DNA of 64,000 nucleotides from UBA10649 sp965227045 (GTDB taxonomy: Bacteria; Actinomycetota; Actinomycetes; S36-B12): the NCBI GenBank assembly GCA_965227045.1, contig OZ245718.1, positions 2,480,001-2,544,000 of the forward strand, written 5' to 3'. Of the stretch, positions 45,381 to 53,376 are shown piece after piece. The notes beneath the pieces are model-generated. The model was not told the DNA's origin, searched no databases, and saw only the letters and a list, made by a program, of their open reading frames with translations. Position 1 is the stretch's first letter, and each line of letters begins with the position of its first letter. Made by a program: the position numbers and the translations under genes.

Positions 45381-46682
45381 ATGACCAGCACATTTCGATC
45401 ACTGCGGATCTACAACTACCGGATGTGGGCGGCGGGCGCTCTCGTCTCGAACATCGGCTCGTGGATGCAGCGCATCGCCCAGGACTGGATCGTCCTGACA
45501 CAGCTCACGAACGAGAATGCAGCAGCAGTCGGCGTCGTCCTCGCCCTGCAGTTCGGACCCCAGGTACTCCTCCTGCCGGTGACGGGCTACGCTGCCGATC
45601 ACCTTGACCGCAGGAAGTTGCTCATGGCCACACAGGCGGCCATGGGCCTGCTTGCTCTTGGACTCGGTCTGCTCACCCTCAGCGGCCACGTGCAGTTGTG
45701 GCAGGTCTACGCGTTCGCGTTGATGCTCGGCTGCGTCACCGCCTTCGACTCGCCCGCTCGCCAGACCTTCGTGTCGGATCTGGTCGACGGGGACCACCTG
45801 TCCAACGCGGTCGGCCTCAACTCGACGTCCTTCAACCTCGGCCGCCTTGTTGGACCCGCGGTAGCCGGCGTGCTGATCGCAGCGGTCGGACCCGGTTGGG
45901 TGTTCATCATCAACGCGGTGTCCTTCGGCGCCGTCCTGACATCGCTGCTGTTCCTGCGCGTTCGCGATCTCTACGTGACCACCCGTGCGGTGCGCACGCC
46001 CGCGAGCCTGGTGGAGGGCTTTCGTTATGTCCGCAGGCGACCGGACCTGCTCGCAATCATGGTGATGCTGTTCCTCGTCGGGACCTTCGGGCTGAACTTC
46101 CCGATCTTCTTGTCGACGATGTCCGTAACCGTGTTCGACGCCGGCGCGGGCGCATTCGGCCTGCTGATGTCGGCGATGGCTGTCGGATCGGTGATCGGAG
46201 CACTCCTCGCGGCAGGCCGCGCCCGGCCGAGAATCCCGCTGCTCGTCATCGCCGCATCGTGCTTCGGCACGTTCCTGGCCCTGGCCGCTGTGATGCCGAC
46301 CTACGCGCTGTTCGCCGCCGTGCTCGTCGTGGTGGGAATGTCGTCGCAGACGCTGATGACCTCGTCGACCACCACTATCCAGATGACCACCGAACCGGAG
46401 ATGCGCGGTCGGGTCGTGGCAATCCTGCTGGCAGTCGTGCTCGGCGGCACGCCGATCGGCGCGCCGCTCGTGGGCTGGATCGCTGACACGTTCGGGCCGC
46501 GCTGGGCGATCGGCGTTGGTGCCGCTGCCGGCATCGGGGCCGGCCTCGTCGGCATCTACTACCTGGTGAAGTATCAGAACCTCCGAATCCGATCGAGTGG
46601 GCGACACGTCGGCCTGACGCTTGATCGTCGACTCGAGCCGGCGTTCTACCTCCACACCACCCGGCCAGGAAGTGCGCCTTGA
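45381..46682 (+). CDS. MFS exporter (EntS/MFS_3 type)
   Basis: A 433-residue, about 12-helix permease. FRSLRIYNYRMWAAGALVSNIGSWMQRIAQDWIV is the typical start of the MFS_3 (EntS-like) group, with GYAADHLDRRKLL as the loop 2-3 signature. It follows marR with a 4-base gap, so it is likely induced by release of MarR. The substrate could be a toxic aromatic or siderophore-like compound (inference from family). The C-terminal ~35 residues are cytoplasmic and basic. Confidence 0.87.
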   Translation: MTSTFRSLRIYNYRMWAAGALVSNIGSWMQRIAQDWIVLTQLTNENAAAVGVVLALQFGPQVLLLPVTGYAADHLDRRKLLMATQAAMGLLALGLGLLTLSGHVQLWQVYAFALMLGCVTAFDSPARQTFVSDLVDGDHLSNAVGLNSTSFNLGRLVGPAVAGVLIAAVGPGWVFIINAVSFGAVLTSLLFLRVRDLYVTTRAVRTPASLVEGFRYVRRRPDLLAIMVMLFLVGTFGLNFPIFLSTMSVTVFDAGAGAFGLLMSAMAVGSVIGALLAAGRARPRIPLLVIAASCFGTFLALAAVMPTYALFAAVLVVVGMSSQTLMTSSTTTIQMTTEPEMRGRVVAILLAVVLGGTPIGAPLVGWIADTFGPRWAIGVGAAAGIGAGLVGIYYLVKYQNLRIRSSGRHVGLTLDRRLEPAFYLHTTRPGSAP

Positions 46683-47233
46683 CCGCGACGAGCCTCGACC
46701 CGAAGACCGCGCTGGTCGTCATCGACCTCCAGAACGGGATCGTGGCCCTGCCCACCGTGCATCCGGCGGGCGAGATCGTCGCTCGTACCCGTGAGCTTCT
46801 CGCCGCGTTCCGTGGTGCCGGCCTGCCCGTCGTGCTCGTGACGGTGACAGGAGGTGCACCAGGACGCGTCGAGGTTCCCGGCGGGGGCAGAGACCGTCCC
46901 GCGGACTGGTCGACGCTCGTCCCCGAGTTGGACCAGCAGCCGACCGACCACACCGTGGTCAAGCACACCTGGGGCGCGTTCACCGGAACCGACCTCGACG
47001 AGTACCTGCGGGGAGCGGGAGTCACGCAGATCGTCCTCGCTGGCATCGCGACGAGTCTTGGCGTCGAGTCGACCGCTCGGGCTGCGCACGAGCGCGGCTA
47101 CAACGTCACGCTCGCGGTTGATGCGATGACGGACGTGAACATGGGCGCCCACACCAACGCAGTTATGCACATCTTCCCGAGACTCGGCGAAACGGCGTCG
47201 ACACAGGACATCATTGGCCTTCTGAGCCAGTAG
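46679..47233 (+). CDS. Isochorismatase-fold hydrolase, nucleophilic Cys replaced
   Basis: A 184-residue member of the isochorismatase/cysteine hydrolase fold. The catalytic Asp is in ALVVIDLQNG and the Lys in VVKHTWGAF. At the usual Cys position (T..CV..TA) the protein reads ATSLGVESTA, with Gly, as in true isochorismatases such as EntB, so it is not a normal Cys-dependent amidase. The start appears to be TTG 46679, overlapping the MFS stop (TTGA). Part of the marR-MFS operon; perhaps it modifies the exported compound. Confidence 0.83.
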   Translation: MTATSLDPKTALVVIDLQNGIVALPTVHPAGEIVARTRELLAAFRGAGLPVVLVTVTGGAPGRVEVPGGGRDRPADWSTLVPELDQQPTDHTVVKHTWGAFTGTDLDEYLRGAGVTQIVLAGIATSLGVESTARAAHERGYNVTLAVDAMTDVNMGAHTNAVMHIFPRLGETASTQDIIGLLSQ

Positions 47234-47255
47234 AGATGTCTTTGGGGGAACTGGG

Positions 47256-47432
47256 ATGCGCGCCACGGCCTACTTGATAGCCACGATCTGCTTTGCCATC
47301 GCCACGATTGCCGGCCTGATCGCGCTCCTCGCGGGAAAGGGGCACTGGTCGCAGGTGGTGATCCCGGCCGTCCTGTTGATCATGGTGTTCGTGCTCTGGG
47401 GCAACGCCAGGCGGCACCCGGCGACTCGCTAG
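47256..47432 (+). CDS. Small membrane protein, 58 residues
   Basis: MRATAYLIATICFAIATIAG begins a protein with two hydrophobic helices joined by GKGHWSQ, ending NARRHPATR. A GGGGGAA lies about 6 bases before the ATG. It follows the isochorismatase-fold gene by 22 bases and could belong to that operon. Unknown function; real because of the good ribosome-binding site and membrane-like composition. Confidence 0.55.
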   Translation: MRATAYLIATICFAIATIAGLIALLAGKGHWSQVVIPAVLLIMVFVLWGNARRHPATR

Positions 47433-47453
47433 CTCGACAGGAGCGACCTCGGG

Positions 47454-47567
47454 TCAGCCGTCGTCCCGCTCGGACTTGCCGGTGACCACGCGCCGGATGC
47501 CGACTATGGCCAGGTAGATGATGAGAAACGTGGCGGCGATGAGGAAGCCGATGATCATCTGGCGCAT
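47454..47567 (-). CDS. Very small membrane protein, 37 residues
   Basis: The frame encodes MRQMIIGFLIAATFLIIYLA, then VGIRRVVTGKSERDDG: one membrane helix with a basic/charged tail. TACGAT (complement of 47575-47580) ends 7 bases before the ATG, the same leaderless layout as other genes here. The ATG lies 50 bases beyond the stop of the upstream MFS gene on the same strand. Unknown function. Confidence 0.45.
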   Translation of the reverse strand: MRQMIIGFLIAATFLIIYLAIVGIRRVVTGKSERDDG

Positions 47568-47619
47568 GGTCGCGATCGTAGGCGCTGATACGTGATCGCA
47601 ACCGCGGATCAGTGGATGA

Positions 47620-48825
47620 CTACTCCTCCTCGGCGGTTACCAGGGGCCGGGTCGCGCCGGCAACGAGCAGTCCGACGGCGAGTAGTCCCGCCGTGACCGT
47701 GAGCGCGCGCAGTACGCCGGCCTGGTTGCCGAGCAGTCCGATGAGCGGTGGCCCCGCGAGGAATGCGACGTAGCCGATCGTCGCGACCACGCTGACACGT
47801 CCTGCCGAGTGGCGCGGGTCGTCGGCCGCCGCGCTCATGCCCACCGGGAAGCCGAGAGCCGTGCCGAGTCCCCACAGCACCGTTCCGGCGATCGCGGTGC
47901 CGAGATTCGGTCCGTACACGACGACGAGCAGTCCGACGAAGGCCATCGCCGCCGATACGCGAAGCACGGGAACGCGACCGAAGCGGTCGAGAATCTGCGG
48001 GCCGAACCAGCGGCCGATCGTCATCGCGCTGAGGAAGATTCCGAAGGTCAGTGCGCCGATGGTGGCGCTCGCGCCGTACCCGTCAATCGCCGCAATGCCC
48101 AGCCAGTCGTTCGCGGTGCCCTCGGCGAACGCCATGGTGAGGACGAAGAGTCCGATGAGCAGTGTGCGCGGCTCGGTCCACGCCTTCAGTGGGTGGTCGC
48201 GTTCGCCGCCGTTGTCGTGGTCCTCGGTGCCAGCGGGCAGGAAGTCGCGAGTGGACAGCGGCACCGCAATGGCGATGAATGCCACCACCAGGAGCAGATG
48301 TGCCGTCACGCCGACATTGAGCGCGTTCATTCCTGCGCCGACAAGCGCCCCGCACACCGTGCCGACGCTGAAGCCAGCGTGGAATCGAGACATGATCGAG
48401 CGGCCCAGATGCTGTTCGACGACCGCGGCCTCGACGTTCATGGCCACGTCCCAGACGCCGTTGCCGAAGCCGACGAGGAGCAGGCCGATCACTACAGGCA
48501 GGACGCCGATTCCCACGCCGACGGCGGCGACCGCCAGGCCCGCCGCGAACACGAGCGCGGTGACGACGATGGCCCTGGCCGCACCGAGTCGGTGGACGAT
48601 CAGTCCGGCGGAGGGGAGTGCGATGAGGGAGCCGACGGCAATGGACAGCAGGACCAGCCCGAGCGCCGCCGGCGTGAGGCCGAGCTCCTCGCGTACCTGC
48701 GGCAGGCGGGAGGCCCAGCTCGCGAACCCAATGCCTGCGCCGATGAAGACGAAGTAGACGGCTCGGGTCGCCCGCTTCAGCGTCGCGGGATCGTGGAATC
48801 CGGTATCCGCTTGTGTATCAGACAC
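47620..48825 (-). CDS. MFS transporter
   Basis: A 401-residue, about 12-helix permease of the YbjJ/fucose-permease-like type: FIGAGIGFASWASRLPQVREELGLTPAALG at the start is typical. An internal His/Asp-rich loop (GTEDHDNGGERDH) separates the two halves. GGAGGT lies 6 bases before the GTG start. The substrate is unknown. Confidence 0.84.
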   Translation of the reverse strand: MSDTQADTGFHDPATLKRATRAVYFVFIGAGIGFASWASRLPQVREELGLTPAALGLVLLSIAVGSLIALPSAGLIVHRLGAARAIVVTALVFAAGLAVAAVGVGIGVLPVVIGLLLVGFGNGVWDVAMNVEAAVVEQHLGRSIMSRFHAGFSVGTVCGALVGAGMNALNVGVTAHLLLVVAFIAIAVPLSTRDFLPAGTEDHDNGGERDHPLKAWTEPRTLLIGLFVLTMAFAEGTANDWLGIAAIDGYGASATIGALTFGIFLSAMTIGRWFGPQILDRFGRVPVLRVSAAMAFVGLLVVVYGPNLGTAIAGTVLWGLGTALGFPVGMSAAADDPRHSAGRVSVVATIGYVAFLAGPPLIGLLGNQAGVLRALTVTAGLLAVGLLVAGATRPLVTAEEE

Positions 48826-48968
48826 GAATTACCTCCACGCTTGCCGCGACCGGTCGGGTGACCTCTGCGGTCTGCGCGAGCTGCGCCGCCTCGGCAAACG
48901 TACGTGGAAGACGCATGTGTGATCAAATCGCACTCGTTGACGTCAGATGACTGCGAGAGGATTCAGTC

Positions 48969-49730
48969 ATGGTCCTCGAACATGCCCACACGAACGAATT
49001 CGTTGGCTCCCTTTTCACGGATGTCGACCTCAGCGGGACGACCTTCCGGGCCTGCAACCTCAGCGGGGTGCGCATCCTCAGCTCGTTCGTCACCGATCTG
49101 AGTGTCACCGGATGGGATGGCGAGGTCGGCACGGTCGTCATCGACGGAGTCGACGTCACTGCCTACGTGTCGGCCGAGCTCGATGCGCGCTTCCCCGAGC
49201 GCCAGGAGTTGCGCGCCGCCCAGACGGCTGACGACTTCCGCTCCCTGTGGGCCACGATCGAGGGCCTGTGGTCGCAGACACTGGCGAGCGGCGAGCTCCT
49301 GTCCGAGGAGGCCCTCAACGAGCGAGTGAACGGCGAGTGGTCATTCGTCGAGACGCTGCGGCATCTCGCCTTTGCCGTCGACACCTGGATCGAGGCCATG
49401 TTCCGTGGAAAGGCAGCGCCCTTCTGCGCGCTGGGCCTCCCCGTTGGCGATCTGCCCGCCGAGGGCTATGCCGAGCTCGGCATCGATCCGCAGGCGCATC
49501 CGTCCCTTGTCGACGTCATCGCCCTGCACCGGGACCACCTCGATCAGGTGCGAGCGGTCGTCGAGTCAGTCACCGACGAGGAACTCACCCAGATGCGCAC
49601 TGCGACGCTGCATTCGCAGTGGGGTCAGGAATCGGAGACCGTCGCCCAGTGCCTGCGCATCGTCATGCGCGAGCACGTCGAGCATCGCCGCTACGCCGTC
49701 CGCGACCTCGCGGTCCTCGAGGCCCGCTGA
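48969..49730 (+). CDS. Pentapeptide-like N-terminus fused to DinB domain
   Basis: A 253-residue protein. The first ~45 residues (FVGSLFTDVDLSGTTFRACNLSGVRI) have the A(D/N)LXX-like periodicity of pentapeptide repeats. The rest is a DinB/YfiT-like bundle with the putative metal His in LRHLAFAVD, LHRDHLDQ and MREHVEHRRYAV. Such fusions are seen in Actinobacteria; the enzyme activity may depend on mycothiol. AGAGGA lies about 9 bases before the ATG. The stop codon is 2 bases from the left end of the inverted-repeat element. Confidence 0.8.
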   Translation: MVLEHAHTNEFVGSLFTDVDLSGTTFRACNLSGVRILSSFVTDLSVTGWDGEVGTVVIDGVDVTAYVSAELDARFPERQELRAAQTADDFRSLWATIEGLWSQTLASGELLSEEALNERVNGEWSFVETLRHLAFAVDTWIEAMFRGKAAPFCALGLPVGDLPAEGYAELGIDPQAHPSLVDVIALHRDHLDQVRAVVESVTDEELTQMRTATLHSQWGQESETVAQCLRIVMREHVEHRRYAVRDLAVLEAR

Positions 49731-49732
49731 TC

Positions 49733-50142
49733 CCCCCGAATTGAACCGCCTCCCGGGCCAAATCCGCGTTTCTGGCCGTTCAGCGCGGGCATTCCCGGGA
49801 TTTGAGCCGCCGTCCGGCGGTATAGGGCCAAGTGGTCCACTGCGCCGCGCTCGCTGTTCGCGGTGCTGTTGCCGAAACGTCACGGCCTGTTCGGCTCGCG
49901 CTGGTGGACTGGGTGCGGGGGTAGTCGCCACGCTCCTGTTATGCGCACGTCAACTCTGACGATTTGGTAGTCGTGTTTTCGCTCATCGCCTTCGCCGCCG
50001 CGATCGGCCTCGGTTCGGTCGCCATCTCGCTCGCCTTTCCGGCGGGCGGTTCGAGCCGCTCGGAGCGGGTCAAATCTGGATCCGGGCCCGGTTTGGCCAC
50101 GAGAAACGTGGATTTGACCCGGGAGGCGGTTCAATTCGGGGG
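49733..50142. mobile_element. MITE-like element with ~45-bp terminal inverted repeats, no transposase
   Basis: The ends 49733-49777 and 50095-50142 are inverted copies: the outer 25 bp match perfectly, then two mismatches and a 3-base indel occur over the next 20 bp. Weaker inverted similarity extends inwards to about 85 bp. The stretch between (49778-50094) holds no convincing gene; open frames there have no recognisable domain or start signals. Equally, this could be two inverted copies of a ~85-bp intergenic repeat. Confidence 0.75.
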
Positions 50143-50319
50143 TGATGAGTCACACATTCGGCTCGTGGCCGGACGTCGTCCCGTGAGTGGGCCGGCGCGG
50201 ACGTTCGGCGCGTCGGAGCGGACTTCCGTGAGGACTCCCCTGGGAACACCCGCGAGAACGCCCGCGCAGACTTCGGCTATGTCCGGAGGGACTTCTGTGA
50301 GGGCGGCGATGAAATGCGC

Positions 50320-50333
50320 TGCAAGCGCTTGCG
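50320..50333. promoter_or_regulatory. LacI-type palindrome upstream of a small gene
   Basis: TGCAAGCGCTTGCG contains the perfect 12-bp palindrome GCAAGCGCTTGC and fits the pattern TGNAANCGNTTNCA except for the last base. It lies 31 bases before the GTG of the 97-residue gene. Confidence 0.35.
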
Positions 50334-50364
50334 AGTCGACCGGTCCGTAGGCAAGGATTGTTGC

Positions 50365-50658
50365 GTGGCCAAACGAACTCGCGTCCCCGCGGACCTCGCG
50401 GCGCTCGTCGACCACATGTTTGAGGCGGTCATGGGCGAGGCGGAGCGGGCCGAGCTCCTCGCCTGCATCAGGACGTGGGAGGCCGAGAACCCCGACGTGG
50501 ACTCGGCGCATCGAGTCACCGCGTGGATCGACATCGCCTACGAAGTGAGGTCCCGCGCCAGCGCCGGGCCGCGTGCCCTGTCGGAGGTCCGCATCGCGGA
50601 ATCGACCCCGAAGACGCGTTCGACCCGAGGCACCTACGTCCGCGAGGCAATCGCCTAG
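50365..50658 (+). CDS. Small helical protein of unknown function
   Basis: A 97-residue protein. VPADLAALVDHMFEAVMGEAERAELLACIRTWEAENPDVDSAHRVTAWIDIAYEVRSR suggests three helices; the C-terminus is basic (STRGTYVREAIA). GTG 50365 is preceded by AAGGA at 7 bases. The stop TAG shares CTAG (50655-50658) with the stop of the convergent gene. No family recognised. Confidence 0.6.
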   Translation: MAKRTRVPADLAALVDHMFEAVMGEAERAELLACIRTWEAENPDVDSAHRVTAWIDIAYEVRSRASAGPRALSEVRIAESTPKTRSTRGTYVREAIA

Positions 50659-51095
50659 CTCTCGAACATCGCGCGGCGAATTCGAGCGAAGCTCAGCAAC
50701 TGTTCAGCAGATCGCAGGTGTGCGCCCTCGGGCCGCGCCGCAAGATGCAGCGCGTGCCACATGTCCGCCAGGTTGCTCTCGGCCAGCGTCGCTGCCGCCG
50801 AATCGAAACGACCTGCGGATGCAGCAGTCACCCACACGCGAAGTCCCGACGTTCCGACTATCGAATGGCCTTCGACGTGCAATGGCGTCGCCATCAACAG
50901 CGGCATCGCCAGCAGGGTCGCCGCGGCCTGCAGTTCGGCTACCTCGCCTGGGGAGATCTGGCGCTCGGCCCACGCGTCGACGCTGAATCCTGGCTCGAAA
51001 TCCTCGACGGCCGACCAGTGCGTCGTCATCGACGGAACGCACAGCCCCCCGCCGCGTGACCGATAGTTCGGTCCGGCAGAGGAGGCGAGAGGCAT
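50655..51095 (-). CDS. Unknown protein downstream of mgsA
   Basis: A 146-residue protein; no family recognised. WSAVEDFEPGFSVDAWAERQISPGEVAELQAAATLLAMPLLMA and a C-terminal helical ADMWHALHLAARPEGAHLRSAEQLL are visible. The ATG 51095 lies 5 bases after the mgsA stop with AGGA nearby (coupling); an ATG at 51029 (MTTHW) is an alternative start. It ends in a CTAG shared with the convergent small gene. Confidence 0.55.
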   Translation of the reverse strand: MPLASSAGPNYRSRGGGLCVPSMTTHWSAVEDFEPGFSVDAWAERQISPGEVAELQAAATLLAMPLLMATPLHVEGHSIVGTSGLRVWVTAASAGRFDSAAATLAESNLADMWHALHLAARPEGAHLRSAEQLLSFARIRRAMFES

Positions 51096-51100
51096 CGGTC

Positions 51101-51613
51101 CTACCGCCCGCTCGCAGTCAGCTGCGCATCGAAGGCCGCGGAGTCGCGTTGGAACACCGGGAGGTGCGGAACGTAGTCGCCACTGAACAGCGGCGACGTG
51201 ATGATCATGTCCGCCGTCGTCCTATTGCTGGCCACCGCGATGTTCCACAGCGTCGCGATGCGCAGCAGCGCCTTGACGTCAGGGTCGTGCGGCTGCGGTT
51301 CGAGCGGATCCCAGAAGAAGATCAGCGCGTCGATCGCACCTTGGGCGATTCCGGCGCCGATCTGCTGGTCGCCGCCGAGCGGACCGCTGAGGAATCGGTG
51401 GACCGGTATCGACAGTTTGTCGCGCAGCAGCCGCCCGGTCGTTCCGGTGGCGTAGATGCGGTGCTTCGCCAGGACCTCGCGATTGTGCAGCGCCCACTCA
51501 CCAAGCTCGGCCTTCATGTTGTCGTGGCCGACGAGGGCGATGTGGCGTTGCCCGCTGCGAAGTCCGGCCGGCTCGAAGTTCCAGTCGGCCATCAGTTCCT
51601 CGGTCCAGTCCAC
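51101..51613 (-). CDS. mgsA: Methylglyoxal synthase
   Basis: MgsA converts dihydroxyacetone phosphate to methylglyoxal and phosphate, a glycolytic bypass used when phosphate is short. 170 residues. IALVGHDNMKAEL (H-D), the phosphate loop TGTTGRLL, VHRFLSGPLGGDQQIGA and FFWDPLEPQPHDPDV (catalytic Asp and His) are family motifs. The start is GTG 51613 or ATG 51592 (MADWNFEPAG). The aldolase that makes its substrate is at 4.4 kb. Confidence 0.92.
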   Translation of the reverse strand: MDWTEELMADWNFEPAGLRSGQRHIALVGHDNMKAELGEWALHNREVLAKHRIYATGTTGRLLRDKLSIPVHRFLSGPLGGDQQIGAGIAQGAIDALIFFWDPLEPQPHDPDVKALLRIATLWNIAVASNRTTADMIITSPLFSGDYVPHLPVFQRDSAAFDAQLTASGR

Positions 51614-51796
51614 GTCTCAACGTTCGCACCGGTCAGCGACAGCCGTCGGTCGGTGAGGAGTCGGGAAGGCGAACCGTGGGCGAACCCTTGAGGCCGAACG
51701 GAACTGCACGATGGTTTTGGGCGTTTGCAGCCGGCTTCTGCCCGGGCCGGCCCCTAGCGTTGCGGGCTCGGACAACGGCGTAGCGGTAGCGAGCGG

Positions 51797-52459
51797 GTGT
51801 GGGTGCGGACACGAAATAGCAGGCGTCTCCTTTGCGCTGCCGTCGTCACCGTAACGCTCGTCCTCGCCGGCTTCGCCGCGGCTCCAGCCAGCGGGAAGGC
51901 TCGCGAGCGCTCGACGGTCACGTCGTTGTTGAACGCCCTTCCGGTGGCTGCGGAGAACAACGTCGGCTACGACAGATCGCTGTTTCGTCACTGGATCACC
52001 ACCGATGGTTGCTCGACCCGCGAGCTGGTGTTGATCCGCCAGGCGGTCGCAGGCGAACGCGAGGACTGCGTCGTCGTCGGCGGCCGGTGGTACAGCCGGT
52101 ATGACGGCAAGTCGACGACGATGGCATCGGGATTCGACATCGATCACATGGTTCCGCTCGCGGAGGCCTGGGGGTCAGGCGCTGCAGTCTGGACCCCACA
52201 ACGTCGTCAGGACTTTGCCAATGACCTCGCCTACCGACCCGCGCTGATCGCGGTGACCGCATCGTCGAACCGATCGAAGGGTGACCGCGATCCGGCCGAG
52301 TGGCTACCGCCGTCGACGTCGTATTGGTGCAAGTACCTGCGTCAGTGGGTCGGCGTGAAGTACCGATGGGGTCTCTCAGTCGATGCTGAGGAGAAGGCAG
52401 CCATCTCCGCGGGGCTCGAAGGCTGCGCGGCAGGGATGCAGGCGCCGGCGCTCGGCTGA
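51797..52459 (+). CDS. Secreted HNH endonuclease-like protein (DUF1524/GmrSD C-terminal type)
   Basis: A 220-residue exported protein. Signal peptide RNSRRLL... to about residue 33 (APASG). FDIDHMVPLAEAW carries the DHxxP motif of the HNH core (about residues 113-125), with SSNRSKGDRDPAEWLPP as the conserved C-terminal part. Such secreted nucleases, found in many Actinobacteria, may degrade extracellular DNA. GTG start; no strong ribosome-binding site. Confidence 0.84.
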   Translation: MWVRTRNSRRLLCAAVVTVTLVLAGFAAAPASGKARERSTVTSLLNALPVAAENNVGYDRSLFRHWITTDGCSTRELVLIRQAVAGEREDCVVVGGRWYSRYDGKSTTMASGFDIDHMVPLAEAWGSGAAVWTPQRRQDFANDLAYRPALIAVTASSNRSKGDRDPAEWLPPSTSYWCKYLRQWVGVKYRWGLSVDAEEKAAISAGLEGCAAGMQAPALG

Positions 52460-52467
52460 TTCCTCGG

Positions 52468-52692
52468 CTATTCCGGCGGGTCGTTGCGCGCTGCGCCGTG
52501 GTCCGCTGGAGGCTTTCGGGGTTCGTAGCGCCCGAAGATGTAGACGACGGCGCCGACAAAGAGTGCGGACATGCCGATCGCGTTCAGGACCGAACTCGTT
52601 AGAACCGCTCCGCCAATGAGAATCAGGACACCAACGAGCAGGATGAGGAATCCCCAGAGTTGGTACTTCCTACGATTCGCGGGCGGATTCAT
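52468..52692 (-). CDS. Small two-helix membrane protein
   Basis: A 74-residue protein: MNPPANRRKYQLWG, two membrane helices (FLILLVGVLILIGGAVL, AIGMSALFVGAVVYIFG), then a hydrophilic RYEPRKPP tail. TAGCGT (complement of 52700-52705) ends 7 bases before the ATG, overlapping the stop of the regulator gene upstream. Unknown function; placed downstream of devR-like gene and may share its control. Confidence 0.65.
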   Translation of the reverse strand: MNPPANRRKYQLWGFLILLVGVLILIGGAVLTSSVLNAIGMSALFVGAVVYIFGRYEPRKPPADHGAARNDPPE

Positions 52693-52702
52693 CCCTCGGA
52701 CG

Positions 52703-53365
52703 CTAGCGCACCCTCGTCGCCAGTACGGCTGCCTGGGTGCGGCGTTCGATGCCCAGCTTCGCGAACAGAACGGAAACGTAGTTCTTGACCGTCTTCTCCG
52801 CCAGGAACATGCGGTCAGCGATCTGCCTGTTGGTCAGACCCTCGCCAATCAGCGTCACGATCTCCCGCTCGCGATCGGTGAGAACACTGAGCGGGTCGGC
52901 CGCCTCTGCCTTGCTACGCATTCGCTCGAGTACCTGCGACGTTGTCGACGCGTCAAGAAGTGACCCGCCTGCCGCGACGGTCCGGACGGCCTCGACGAGG
53001 TCGATTCCGCGGATCTGCTTGAGGACGTAGCCGGATGCGCCAGCCATGATCGCATCGAACACAGCCTCGTCATCGGCGAAGGACGTGAGCATCAGGCACC
53101 GCAAGCCGGGCATCTGCGAGCGGAGTTCGCGGCAGACTGCCACGCCGTTGCCATCGGGAAGCCGGACATCGAGCACGGCGACATCAGGTTGCACCGCCGG
53201 AACGCGACGCAGGGCCTCGGCCGCTGTCGACGCGTCGCCTACCACCTGTATGTCTGGCTCGCTGTCGAGAAGGTCCTGGACTCCGCGTCGGACGACCTCG
53301 TGATCGTCCAGGAGGAACACGCGAATCACCGAGGGTGGCTGCGTGGTCTGCTCGGCGTGCGCCAC
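52703..53365 (-). CDS. devR: DevR/DosR-like NarL-family response regulator
   Basis: A 220-residue regulator. Receiver domain: DDHEVVRRG acidic pocket (residues 20-28), phosphoacceptor Asp66 in VLDVRLPDGNG, Thr/Ser in LTSFADDEA and Lys in GYVLKQI. LuxR-type HTH: LTDREREIVTLIGEGLTNRQIADRMFLAEKTVKNYV, with AKLGIERRTQAA following; this matches mycobacterial DosR closely, including the Lys-Lys-Asn DNA contacts of EKTVKN. GTG 53365 has AAGGAGAAAGG upstream. No sensor kinase gene is adjacent or in the window. Transcribed with the Usp gene upstream (11-base gap). Confidence 0.9.
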   Translation of the reverse strand: MAHAEQTTQPPSVIRVFLLDDHEVVRRGVQDLLDSEPDIQVVGDASTAAEALRRVPAVQPDVAVLDVRLPDGNGVAVCRELRSQMPGLRCLMLTSFADDEAVFDAIMAGASGYVLKQIRGIDLVEAVRTVAAGGSLLDASTTSQVLERMRSKAEAADPLSVLTDREREIVTLIGEGLTNRQIADRMFLAEKTVKNYVSVLFAKLGIERRTQAAVLATRVR

Positions 53366-53376
53366 GCCTTTCTCCT

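Larger units (their letters stand above)
49731..50364. other. Intergenic region of ~630 bases
   Basis: It holds the palindromic element (49733-50142) and a further 220 bases with a GC-rich direct-repeat texture (GACTTCCGTGAGG and GACTTCTGTGAGG, 50221-50301) and a LacI-type palindrome at 50320. No other feature was recognised. Confidence 0.6.

Noticed and set aside
46436..46682. Frameshift or pseudogene at the MFS / isochorismatase-fold junction
   Set aside because: Both frames are intact; the apparent lack of an ATG is explained by a TTG start overlapping the stop.
49880..50134. 84-codon frame inside the palindromic element
   Set aside because: No ribosome-binding site, no recognisable domain, Arg/Gly-rich shadow composition; its start lies in the repeat arm.
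49728..50145. TGA as a target-site duplication flanking the element
   Set aside because: TGA occurs on both sides, but two unrelated bases separate it from the left arm and three bases are too few to be convincing.
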